Origin: Saccoglossus kowalevskii
Taxonomy: Eukaryota; Hemichordata; Enteropneusta; Harrimaniidae
DNA: 20,048 nucleotides
Assembly: GCF_000003605.2 (NCBI RefSeq)
Contig: NW_003137327.1
Location: forward strand, 104,169-124,216
Direction: 5' to 3'
Positions within the stretch are counted from its first letter, which is position 1. Every line of letters starts with the position of its first letter. A program made the translations under genes and the position numbers. Shown here in pieces: positions 1-9,412 of this stretch. The notes below the pieces were generated by a model that was not told where the DNA came from, made no database searches, and saw only the letters and a list, made by a program, of their open reading frames with translations.

Positions 1-101
1 GACAAGCGCCTGTGTCTTCACCAACAAACTCGAAGCCAACCCCAATGACAACCATCACCGAATGAAAAATTAGTTCGTTTCAGTTAAAAAAAAAAAAAAA
101 A
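1..101 (+). other. Possible 3' end of an upstream reading frame followed by an A16 tract
   Basis: The frame beginning at base 2 stays open for 23 codons and stops at TAG 71-73. Its composition is more GC-rich than what follows. Fourteen bases or so after the stop there is a run of 16 A (86-101). This could be the tail of a gene or of a retrocopy entering from the left, or it could be chance. No domain can be recognised in so short a stretch, and no AATAAA precedes the A run. Confidence 0.2.
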
Positions 102-396
102 CATTAAAGACAATGTTAAATATGTTTATACCATCCATGAATATTAGTATTTTTTTTTACCAGTGCCAAATGCCATTATTAAGGGGTGGTCAATGCGAGT
201 TTTGAGACGGACCTAGTGAACCATTTCAGGCATATATTCTGGCTGTGAATTTAAAACCTACGACAATTATTACCGAAGGAATCGAACAACAAAACTACAG
301 CAGCACATTTCACCCTAAAAATCCTACCAAAGTTGGAGTGAACACTACTTCACATGAAATGCCGGGTAGCAATCATACAACACCTACCTGCGGTAG

Positions 397-549
397 CCAT
401 TTTGTGAATAGTATTGGATGAAACTAAGTAGGCTTTGGATTGGCTTAAATTATGGTCACGTGCTAGTCACACGGGTTACGTCTGTCCACTCGTAGTTTAG
501 TTTCTCCAACCAATGAGCATGCGCAATTCGATAACCGCTAGTTTTTGAA
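397..549 (+). promoter_or_regulatory. Putative cell-cycle promoter: three CCAAT boxes and a CHR-like element
   Basis: Seen: inverted CCAAT boxes (ATTGG) at 413-417 and 439-443, a direct CCAAT at 510-514, and TTTGAA at 544-549, with a GC-containing CCGC at 535-538 just upstream. A GCCATTTT (YY1-like) motif lies at 397-404. Known: clustered CCAAT boxes (NF-Y) plus a CHR (TTTGAA) near the start site are typical of G2/M genes controlled by MuvB/DREAM. Inferred: this is the promoter of the PIMREG-like gene whose ATG is at 572. That would leave a very short 5' UTR. No TATA box is seen. Confidence 0.45.
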
Positions 550-571
550 AAAGTGAAAGTGAGAAGTGAAC

Positions 572-2806
572 ATGGAACCGTTCAATCCTGAATATCACGA
601 TGTCATTGGAGTCGCTTACAGACAAGCTCGAATGACTCCGATGCCGTCCGAGGACAACATGGATTCTGTAGCTGTCTTCGAGTCCCCGGTGCCACTTACC
701 CGGAAAACATCGCTGCGCCAGTCGATCAGAGAGCGTCTTCCATTACGAACCCTGAACGGCAAGGGAAAGGTCGTTAAAAACGCTTTCTCATCTTTGAAAG
801 CGGTAAGTGTAACCCCTTCTTTGTTTGTTCGCGTCTCGGGGTGCTTAATTCATTATATAATGCGCAGTAAGACTGATCTACTTCTCGTTTTCCAAGTTTA
901 GCATACAGGTGTAGGGAGTAGTTTTGAATCATTTGATTTTATTTGTGTGTTTTTTCACATGGACTATTGGTTGCAATTAAAATCCTTTTTGTTTATCTTG
1001 ATCTTCGAACATTTCTAGAAACTTGCTGGTACACATAAATATCAGATAAAACGACTGGATGCGACGTCCCCATATAAGTCTCCTAAGACACCGCGAAATG
1101 GGCGAAGGCAGAGATTCGTCAACTCTCCATACACGCCGGAAAATCAACTGGAAACACCGGGAGCTAAATGGAAGAAATACCGGGTAATAGACTCAACATC
1201 GCCGATATCACCAATGATGGATCTACGCAGGTCAGAACGTATATCAAAGAGACAAGCCACGCCGGGTCGTAGAGTGAGGAAAAACTACACTCCAAGAAGG
1301 TACAGTTGACAAGACCAATGTCACGTCTGTCTGTGAACATTCCCCACTCGTTTTTTTTTTTACTTCTGCTTCATAATAATATTTATTAACACGTGATATA
1401 TCTCCTGGAGAAGATAAAACTGGTAGAAGAAGAAGGCAAGAGGGCAACTGAAAAGACAATAACAAAAATAACCTAATGTTACCTAGAAGGGACATTACTC
1501 TTGTGCAACAAAGGCATTCTTTCGTTAGATATTTAACATTTTCACAATTTAAACTGAAATGAGAGGCTTGTATGGGTCAATGAATCTAACATTTACTCCC
1601 AGTTTACTTTTACTTATTTAAAAAAAAGGCATGCTTCAGACAAACTCATAAAGTTTCAAGCCTCCATGAAAAATCTTTACTATCTGTTTAAAAAATTTCC
1701 AATCGAAAAATGTTGTCCAATGAATTTGTTTCTGTGCACCGTTCTTTGCTGGTGTGGTGATGAATTTTTTTGTTTTTTTGGCTGTTTTAATTTTTTCAAT
1801 ATTTTTGAAGAAACCAGAAACAGGTCACTAACTGGTACAGTCGATGACCAAGAACAAACAAAAAAATGGGGGGAGGTCAAATACAGAAAAAAAAAGCACA
1901 AGTAACATAGTGAATATTTTATTACTATAGATTTCAGATTGATACCAGTCCTGGAAGTTTTCAGAAAGACCTGAATAAAATGACTGATCAGTTCAGTGAA
2001 CATTTCACTGCAATCACAAGTGGAATGAAAGAGTTTGAGAAGATGGCAGACAATCTGAGTGATTCTCTGGATAAACAAGAACACACTGCGTGAGTTTTTA
2101 TGTTTACAATTCTAGTGCCCATCTAGTAGTTTGTGATCACTGATGGTGCTTCTAGTGTTTTCCTGCACACGCAGGAACACCATGTGGTAATTTCTGGATC
2201 AAATAATCTTTTTTTTTAGTTAATTGGAATGTTTATTGTAAGTTAATGCTGTCGAAAATTATGGCTTGCCCACCAAATATATTTATTAGAGAACCAACAA
2301 TACTGAAAAGTTTCTGGCTTAGAATCGCCAAGGGTCAATAAGTTCAGAATGACAGCCTGGTTTCAGTTTTGTCACATAACCTAAATTCTGTAAGAGTTTC
2401 TAGTGCAATAATTACATGTCAGGAAATGTTTGTTGTCAAGGACTTGTTCTCCAACCTATCCACATGCAGACAACTTTTAATTTTAACTTCAGCCCCAGTG
2501 TAGCAAATTTCATTATCAGTCTCTCTCTCTTGATAGAGTCCTAAACCTCAACTCAAGTAAAAAATATTTCATTGCAATCTGGTGCTAGATTAATTTTCTT
2601 TGTTTGAATTTTTGTCTTTCAGCCATGATGATAGTGGCGTTTCCCTGTCAGAATCAAGCAGTGACATTGCTGTGACAACAGATGGTAAGAATCGGCGTTC
2701 CACTCGTCGCACGTCCTACCTGGCAGCACAGCTGACAGAAGCCGACGAAATTGTTGAAACTGATCATGATCTCATGGTATTCGGGGAATCTGAAAACCTG
2801 ATATAA
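572..2806 (+). CDS. PIMREG: PIMREG (FAM64A/CATS)-like mitotic protein, four coding exons
   Basis: Exons, by splice sites and frame continuity: 572-802 (donor gtaagt), 1019-1299 (acceptor ttctag, donor gtacag), 1931-2089 (acceptor ctatag, donor gtgagt) and 2623-2806 (acceptor ctttcag), stop TAA. Total 284 aa. The start is ATG 572 with A at -3; the GTG at 566 is not used. Residues 55-62 (RLPLRTLN) with the preceding SLRQSIRE resemble the RLPLRxVN core I recall from vertebrate PIMREG. The middle, residues 78-178, is basic (RRSERISKR) and carries most of 13 S/T-P sites; S94, T158 and T168 fit the full CDK consensus. Residues 180-222 are likely helical/coiled coil. The C-terminus is Ser-rich then acidic. 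RxxL sequences near 53-58 could be APC/C degrons. In vertebrates PIMREG is nuclear, binds CALM/PICALM and regulates the metaphase-anaphase transition. Gene structure is well supported; the family assignment rests on short motifs and domain order. Confidence 0.65.
1300..2622 (+). other. Introns 2 and 3 of the PIMREG-like gene
   Basis: Two introns, 1300-1930 and 2090-2622, surround the 159-nt third exon. Both are AT-rich with several poly-T runs. Reading frames here on either strand do not resemble known proteins and partly run through exon 3 in a wrong frame or antisense. No repeat or RNA gene is recognised. The donor of intron 2 (AAG/gtacag) is weaker than the others. Confidence 0.6.
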
Positions 2807-4275
2807 TTCAGTATCTGATACCAAGACATTACCATACTTGGAATTCTTTTATTTACCATATACGGTAATATAGATATTTCATTTGCATATGTGCTCTATC
2901 ATAATGCCAATGTCTGATTACTTACTTCATTATACAGGGAAGTGTACTTCATCTCACTTCAATTATTATTGTCTATTCTTGCATTATTCAGAAAATCTGT
3001 TTGTGTAAAGTTTTCATTGTTTCTTCTCTGTCCTCTCTATTATTATTACTGACAATGTATTCAGAGCACTAGAGACCCAAAATCACTATATCAGAGGTCT
3101 CATTACAGTTCAGACCATGCAGCAGCACGCTGTGTGGCGACTGTAGCACTTCCAATTTGCAATTTGTTAGTCGCTGCCAACAGTGTATCAGGTGAGGCAT
3201 GGGTTAGCCTTGTTTAAAGTTCCAACACTTCTCATATGTTCCATATTCCTTCACACATGAATGAATACACATAATATTAATTTATTTGCTAAGCAAAAAT
3301 GTCTTCTTTTTTTTTCGTTTTTAAAACTAAGTTCAAAGCTGTACTATTTGATTATGACCTTTGAAAGCAACATACTGCAGTTGGCGTTCATCATTGTATG
3401 AATTTCATGTGAACAAAACCTTTCCCATGTGTTGTACAAAACCATATTGTGTATGATGACTGCCGTTTATGTTACCAATCAATGAAACATTTTAACAAAG
3501 TGCATTTATGGTGACAATTTTATTAGTTTTGGTCAAGGCACGCAAGTGTTGCTACAACATGCTACATTCTCATTTTGTAATGTTTGATATATTTTAGGAT
3601 AAATCAATTTGTTTTGTGCAATGACAATTTGTTCATACCTTCTTTTTTTTTATCCTTCACCAGGTGGTTTAGAACCATTATGAATGGTCATTTTTTTTTT
3701 AATATTGAGATTTGAAGACAATGTTGCTGCCAACAAACTATGAATTTTATCTCACTGTAACTACCATATCAGTATTTTATTTTAGAAATATATTTTTATT
3801 ACTTTAATTCGTGTTTTGTTTTTATTAGATCACTTTATGTGTTGTATGCACCACTGCCAGTACCACACAGCAATATTTACCCATCATGCAATGCAATTTT
3901 TTTTTTGTTAACTGGAATGCAAAATAGTGCATCAATTTTTTAGTGCAATGTCTGTATAATTTTTATTTAATTTTTTTAGTACATGTACTTTATTTTTTTA
4001 TTTTACTGCACAACATTTCAGAAAATTTATCTTGTAATATTGTAATAATTTTCCACAGCACATTTTTACTTGTATATAACCGACTTGCAGTATTATTATC
4101 TTTTTAAATTCAATTTTATTTAAAAAAAATATTGCAAAAGTCTAAATGCTGACATATTTGTATTAGAAATTGTGAAATGATCTGATCAAGCTGTGGTTTA
4201 TTTGATTTGTGCAAGCTGTCAAAACAATTTGGAATTATTTCAAAGAATTCTGATTAAAATCTGTCTTTGTTTACC
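2807..4275 (+). other. Probable long AT-rich 3' UTR of the PIMREG-like gene
   Basis: From the stop codon there is no coding potential. The first convincing poly(A) signal on the plus strand is ATTAAA at 4253-4258, followed by the T/GT-rich stretch ctgtctttgtttacc. No AATAAA was found between 2807 and 4250. The region is rich in T runs and ATTTA pentamers, and contains a perfect Pumilio-type site TGTATATA at 4071-4078. If transcribed, it would suit a tightly regulated mitotic or maternal mRNA. The end point is an inference. Confidence 0.35.
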
Positions 4276-5752
4276 TTGTACAAAAAAAGTGTCTGAGTTT
4301 TTTTTAGTGACTCGATTTATTGGTAGTTTAGTGTAGATGCTTTGATTTTCTAAAAGACAAATTTTCAGGGAAATCATAAAACATTGCAACAATACCAGTT
4401 TATATTTCATTAGAGTTCTTGTAGCCATGGAGTCGCAGTGAAATTATGCTTGAATTATGAAATAGCAAACATTTATGGAAACTAGATTCTCAAAGACCAA
4501 TCAAAACAGAAAGTAAGAAGCAGAAAGGAAGGAGGAGGAAGGTGTTTGCATTCACTTAATGTGCAATCTTATTCTTGGTTTGCACTGGCAATGTGGGGGG
4601 GTATACTTGCAGTTTGTGACAGCAATGAAAAATTCTTGAAATATAAATTGCGTAACGAGGGGGTGAATGCGAAGTCATGTGACAGTGAAATACTAACAGA
4701 CTTGCCATCAGTGTAAGCGCCCTCACATTACTGACCAGATTCAGGCTTGTAATGATTGACATGTCTAATATGTTTCAACCAATCAGAAGACAGGCTAATT
4801 AACATATCAAGACCACACACAATAGAGATAATTTCTCAGAGAAATGATGTTTGTTTTACTCAATTTTGTTGGCGTCAACAACACGGTAACATAGCGCGAG
4901 ACAAGTAAACACAGGCACGTGTGATGTCCAGTTTATTATGATCCATGGCTTGGCTGCTTCACCCACCATAGACATATATGCAAATTTAAGCAAGTCCAGG
5001 GTGGGTGATGGACATTGGTCTTCGAGAATATACATTGTAATGCTGAGAGTACATCAGTCTATTTGCAGTATGTCTATATGTAAGGTTCCTGAATTGCTGC
5101 ACTGCTATCAACTTTATATAATTTTATTGTGTTTTCAATACTAGTACACAAATTAGAGATGAATGTAGTTGACTCATTAGAAAGTTCTACAAATTCCTGA
5201 TATTTTGTTAAGCGAACGGTTCCATAAAATTGATCACAAAGAGCAAATACAAATTGTAATATTCCTTTAAAGCACCTGGACAGAGTGGTGGTAACAACTT
5301 TTTTTACCCACATATTGTGTTGAGAGTGAAGTGTGCAAATGGCTAAATATCAAGAAACATTGTTTTCTCTAGCGTTGTTCAATTTACAATTGTACTAGTT
5401 ACGTGGGTGATGTTTCTCACCCTTGTACAATGTATTATATGATGTCTGGTCGATAGATGCATGTGTGAGCAAGACTACTACTATTGTAACTAATCTGTAG
5501 ACAACACATCACTAGAGTGCAATAAAAACTGCTCAGAATGAAACACAGTAAGTGTGTGAAACAGTTATAGAGCAAATGAATTGTATGGAATATTAAAAAT
5601 AAATATTTACTTCCTAGGACACAGTGAATCATATGATCACAAGTATACAATTCAAACGCCCCTATAAAAATCGGTAATTTCTAATTTCGCCCCCCCCCGA
5701 AAAAACACACACATTTGAACAGGACTCCCTAAGTTGATGCATTACGGCCCAC
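4276..5752. other. Intergenic stretch between convergent genes
   Basis: No supported gene. Open frames here are short and resemble nothing known. It includes a run of nine C at 5690-5698 followed by A6 and a short CA stretch. The minus-strand AATAAA at about 5122-5128 (plus strand TTTATT) could serve as poly(A) signal for the gene at 5753-6778. The two neighbouring genes converge on this interval. Confidence 0.4.
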
Positions 5753-6778
5753 CTACTGTACATAGTACCTACCTTTCTCGTAGCCAATGACGTGATAGTA
5801 ATTAGCTATGTAGTCTTGTAGCTGACTTTTATCGTCACATAGTTCTTCTCGACCTGTTTCCGTCGGTACACTTGGGGGTGTGTGGCACTGTGAGGGTTCA
5901 GGTACCGGCACAAATACACGGATGGGGACTGGCGACCGACTGCGTCGACTTCTGGAGATCGGCTGACTGTTGTACATTCGCATCTCTTTCTGGTTCACCC
6001 CATAACGCGCCTTAAAGTTTGAAAGCCACCCACTGGAGTAAGCAAAGTTGTTTTCATTGATACCAACCAGCATACCTAGTTCTCTAGCTTTCCTTTTTAT
6101 CATCATGTCGCTCACGTAAATTCCTGAGGTCATTGATTGTTTTAGCCAAGCAACAAGCAAGTTTTCAAATTCTGGGAATTTCGGAGATCGATGTCGTTTT
6201 AATTGTGGTCTGGAATTATCAAAATCGAGACTCAGCCACCGTTGTTTTTCTCGCAGAATTTCAGATATTGTGCTTCTGCCGATTTGAATTCCGTAGCTTT
6301 TCTGCATTATATCAACAACATCTCTGTGGCTGGCAGAGGGGTTTCCAAGTTTGAAAAGACATATTTCTTTCCGCATAACGTCTGTGATATCAGCCCGCAT
6401 ACGCTTGCGTTTTAAGTTATCCGGCGCCAGGTTTAGTCCTTCTCCAGGGGGTACAAGTTGGTATACTCTGGGTACCGGCGGTTGGCATATCCCAGGGGGT
6501 TCCGGGGCAGGGGGTACTCCAAGTACCGATGGACATACTTCGGGTACCGGTGGGCTATGGTCTTGTACCGGCGGACATAATTCGGGTATCGATGGGCTTA
6601 ATTTGAGTACCAGTTGGGACGCCGATGGAGCTTCTTTTTTATATCCTTGGTATACCCCGGGTACCGGTGGGCATCCTACTGCCGGTGGATATACTTCAGG
6701 TACTGGCTGGCTAACTGGTGGTGTTTCCGAAGACCGCGTCGGAGACGTGGGTATCACTACCGTAATGGAATCGTCCAT
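5753..6778 (-). CDS. CENP-B/Tigger-type double-HTH DNA-binding protein with proline-rich repeats, no DDE domain
   Basis: 341 aa. The first in-frame ATG is at 6778-6776 in good context (A at -3, G at +4); the open frame reaches 7051 but without an ATG. Residues 20-112 are proline-rich, built of PPVPEVY-like units. Residues 122-180 match a psq/CENP-B N-terminal HTH (basic KRKRMR start, then IGRSTISEIL recognition-helix region). Residues 195-262 match the CENPB-type HTH (FPEFENLLVAWLKQ ... SGWLSNFKARYGV). These paired domains occur in CENP-B, jerky and pogo/Tigger transposases, where they bind DNA and are followed by a DDE nuclease of several hundred residues. Here only about 80 residues follow (RSRRSRSP, another PVPEP stretch, then QDYIANYYHV), so no nuclease is visible. 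It may be a domesticated transposon-derived regulator or a truncated transposase. AAAG/GTAGGT at 5773/5772 is a plausible splice donor just before the stop, so the true C-terminus could be encoded elsewhere. Confidence 0.75.
   Translation of the reverse strand: MDDSITVVIPTSPTRSSETPPVSQPVPEVYPPAVGCPPVPGVYQGYKKEAPSASQLVLKLSPSIPELCPPVQDHSPPVPEVCPSVLGVPPAPEPPGICQPPVPRVYQLVPPGEGLNLAPDNLKRKRMRADITDVMRKEICLFKLGNPSASHRDVVDIMQKSYGIQIGRSTISEILREKQRWLSLDFDNSRPQLKRHRSPKFPEFENLLVAWLKQSMTSGIYVSDMMIKRKARELGMLVGINENNFAYSSGWLSNFKARYGVNQKEMRMYNSQPISRSRRSRSPVPIRVFVPVPEPSQCHTPPSVPTETGREELCDDKSQLQDYIANYYHVIGYEKGRYYVQ
6464..6720. repeat. Degenerate GGTACCGG-type repeats encoding the proline-rich region
   Basis: On the plus strand, ggtaccggtgggc or a close variant recurs about ten times, often followed by cata (for example near 6473, 6543, 6570 and 6660). 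Spacing is irregular but mostly in multiples of three. On the minus strand these blocks encode PPVPEVY/PPVPRVY units of the CENP-B-type protein. The long antisense open frame at 6351-6884 is a by-product of this composition. Confidence 0.65.
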
Positions 6779-7090
6779 GATAAAGTTCGTTGACCCCGCC
6801 CTTACTATAGTGTCAGTCTGTTCTGCGAACAAAGAAGTGAGGCGACCGCAATCCTGCCACGAACACAAAATCCTCGCGAAATAAGTTGCAGTAGACACCC
6901 AGAGATACTGACGGGGTGAGCTGGACCACGACCGTCGTTGTTCGAGCGTTTTAAAGCCCCTGGGTGTGCAGAAAACAGCGCGTGTCGTTTTACGGAACAA
7001 AGATGTCGGATTAACCAATATGGAGTCCGAGAGTTGAGTGGCTTCATGCAAATTTGAATACTATTATGAATGAGGGGTCACGTGACATGC
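6779..7090 (-). promoter_or_regulatory. Putative 5' UTR/promoter of the CENP-B-type gene
   Basis: CpG-rich sequence directly upstream of the ATG stays open in frame without an ATG, consistent with a 5' UTR. Farther up lie an octamer ATGCAAAT at 7046-7053 and an E-box TCACGTGA at 7078-7085. No TATA box is evident. The elements are seen; their use is inferred from position. Confidence 0.35.
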
Positions 7091-7908
7091 GCCGGTCGCG
7101 TCAAACTGTCGAAGTTCGTTATGCGAGCTGGACAAACTATGTTTGGGGGTAAAAGCGATAACGGTTTCCTCATTTGGGGGGATTTTATGAAATAATTACG
7201 TGCACGAAGTAGACCATTACAAAATGTTACCAGGCCACCGGTCATGAAAATTTTAATTTTTATCATATTTATCAGCCCAGCTGGAAAATTACCTGTCTCG
7301 CTCGTCACGGTACGGACAGGCAGTAATTTCAAACACTGCATATGGGCTGCTGAATAAAAAGAATCGAAAATGCAATTATAAACAGATCGTGTACAGTCTC
7401 ATCTACATCCGTTTCGCAGATCGGAGACGTGAAAGTTACAAATAAACTTGATAGTGCAAGGTGTATATCTGATATTTACACAGCCGTAAAATGTCACGTT
7501 ACTGTATATACAATAAAGACACAGATTGTGACTGTATATCAAATAAACTTTGAAGACACAGATTTAACATTATACACAACAGTATAGACCTGTCCCTTCT
7601 GGGCCCTTCTGCGCAGGTCGACACATCGGATGGCGCCCTCTCGTGCCAATCCTCCCTGGAACAGGTGGTACATGTGTAAAGTACATTGTAGAACCAAACA
7701 TGAGGTACAATTTATCAATTTGTAAAACATCTGGGGTAAAACTTATCGTGGACGTACTAGGCCTACACAGTAACACAAAATGCTGCTATTGTCGCGTTTT
7801 ATTGTACTACTTAGTACTACTAAGTACAAAAACGAAAATATTTCTATAAATACATGATATCCATATGGTCACATATTGTGTCATTTTGTTTGTATATTAT
7901 TGCAATGT
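7091..7908. other. Unassigned intergenic region
   Basis: No gene is supported. Open frames on both strands around 7078-7341 and 7539-7849 overlap each other and show no domain. A GC-rich island lies near 7590-7680. An imperfect 28-bp palindrome at 7802-7829 (TTGTAC...TTAG / CTAA...GTACAA, with a 3-nt bulge) could form a hairpin. Confidence 0.4.
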
Positions 7909-8169
7909 AAAACTAAAGTATATCGCTATTAATGGACGTATGTTCTAGTGTCAATCACAGAAAACTAAAAGTATACCGCTATTAATGGACGTATGTTCTA
8001 GTGTCAATCACAGAAAACTAAAGTATACCGCTATTAATGGACGTATGTTCTAGTGTCAATCACAGAAAACTAAAGTATACCGCTATTAATGGACGTATGT
8101 TCTAGTGTCAATCACAGAAAACTAAAGTATACCGCTATTAATGGACGTATGTTCTAGTGTCAATCGCGG
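7909..8169. repeat. 52-bp tandem repeat, five copies
   Basis: Copies begin at 7909, 7961, 8014, 8066 and 8118. The unit starts aaaactaaagtataccgc, continues with attaatggacgtatgttc and ends tagtgtcaatcacag. Copy 1 has one T for C, copy 2 has one extra A (53 bp), and copies 3 and 4 are identical. Copy 5 matches them up to its last bases (caatcgcgg). A decayed start of a sixth copy follows at 8170-8180. Near-identity suggests recent expansion. No reading frame persists through it. Confidence 0.95.
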
Positions 8170-9229
8170 AAAGCTGAAGTTACACGAAGTTTTGGCAAAT
8201 AACTTACATACATTTTTTACACTGCTAACTTTTTGACGCAATGTTACACAATATAATGTCTGGCAAATGAATATTCTCCATGCACAAGCACATCGCCGCT
8301 GCGTATAAGTACAAAGCTTTGTGCTAATCAATGTTGCGGTGATTGACTCGCTCTCGTCCATAGCTTTGACACTGAATTGTACAGTTTATTTATTATGAAT
8401 ATATGCAATCGAAGCTAAAGTACCATTCAAGTTGTACGAAGCCTTATCTACTACTAGTAGTATTTTCTTGTTAGTAACATTCACTGTCTTTGCTATTTTA
8501 ATATATCTTTATAACAGTGTATAACAGTGGGTATTAACGCCCGGGGAAGTCCCATTTCGTCCCGGCTCAGACAACTAATAAATACCGCGGTACTTGTCTG
8601 AGGTCCCGGGCATGGTCCCGAGATGGACGTTGAGGGAGCTTTGTACTAAAAAAATAAAATGATGAAATTTTGATTAAATTAATTTTTAAAAATAAAATAA
8701 TGAAAATATTTTAACTAAGCATTTCTCTGAATTTCTCTGGTTTTAGTACTGGTTTGGTACTAGTATTCTAATTTCTCTTCTATAAATATGTAAACTACAT
8801 CAGAATGAATTGTTTCGGTTAAGAGTCGTTTTTCTCTTCTTGTTTCTTCTAGGACACTTTGATGTATGATTTCATGAGTCAATGGCGTACAATTCATTGA
8901 CTCATGCATTTGAACGTGTAATATGTTAAAGCGGGGGAGTCATCTACACATGCGCCAGGTGGCCATAGCGTGTTATTGTTTACAAACAGGCGTCTACCCA
9001 TGAGCCTTTGCGTTTTAAGCGTGTGTTGTTATCATCGCTAGGGACTCAATTCCTGTTACGTGCTGTAATATTTGCTCGTCACTTTACAGTAACAAATGAT
9101 AAAAAAAAGTATGATTTATGACATCAGAGTTATCACACTGTGATATGAAAGTTAGTTTTGAAATCACTGAAATTACAGTCTTTGTAATCTGGCGATGCAG
9201 AATATTTGGAAATTTATAAATAATTTTCA
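8170..9229. other. Unassigned region with a hairpin-forming inverted repeat at 8539-8611
   Basis: No gene is supported. The notable element is CTCAGACAA (8566-8574) facing TTGTCTGAG (8594-8602) around the palindrome TACCGCGGTA (8583-8592), with outer GCCCGGG (8539-8545) and CCCGGGC (8605-8611). This GC-rich imperfect hairpin of about 70 bp sits in AT-rich DNA and could be a small MITE or a structured element. No other copy is seen in the window. Confidence 0.45.
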
Positions 9230-9412
9230 TACTTTTTATATATTTTATTTTAATTATACGTTAACCACATATTTAAATACATAAAATTATCTCATCAAAA
9301 GAGTACAATTTCTACACAAAAACCATGGTAACGAGATAACTATAAGAATACGAATATAAAGTAAAGAGAAAAGAAAGGAAAAGGGGGTATGTCAACGTCT
9401 CAGCATATTAAA

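Noticed and set aside
1666-2084. Overlapping open frames on both strands in intron 2/exon 3
   Set aside because: Low-complexity F/K-rich intron translation. The minus frame runs antisense through exon 3, which is explained by the spliced gene.
6351-6884. 177-codon plus-strand frame rich in Gly/Thr/Ser
   Set aside because: It is antisense to the proline-rich repeats of the CENP-B-type protein. Its GTGG pattern mirrors the PPVP codons, and no independent domain is present.
6805-7051. In-frame N-terminal extension of the CENP-B-type protein, and the overlapping ATG frame at 7047
   Set aside because: The extension has no ATG (the frame opens with TTG at 7051) and reads like 5' UTR. The frame at 7047 ends at 6805 and shares no domain.
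8122-8361. 79-codon minus-strand frame at the end of the 52-bp array
   Set aside because: It begins in unique DNA, runs into the repeat, and has no recognisable domain.
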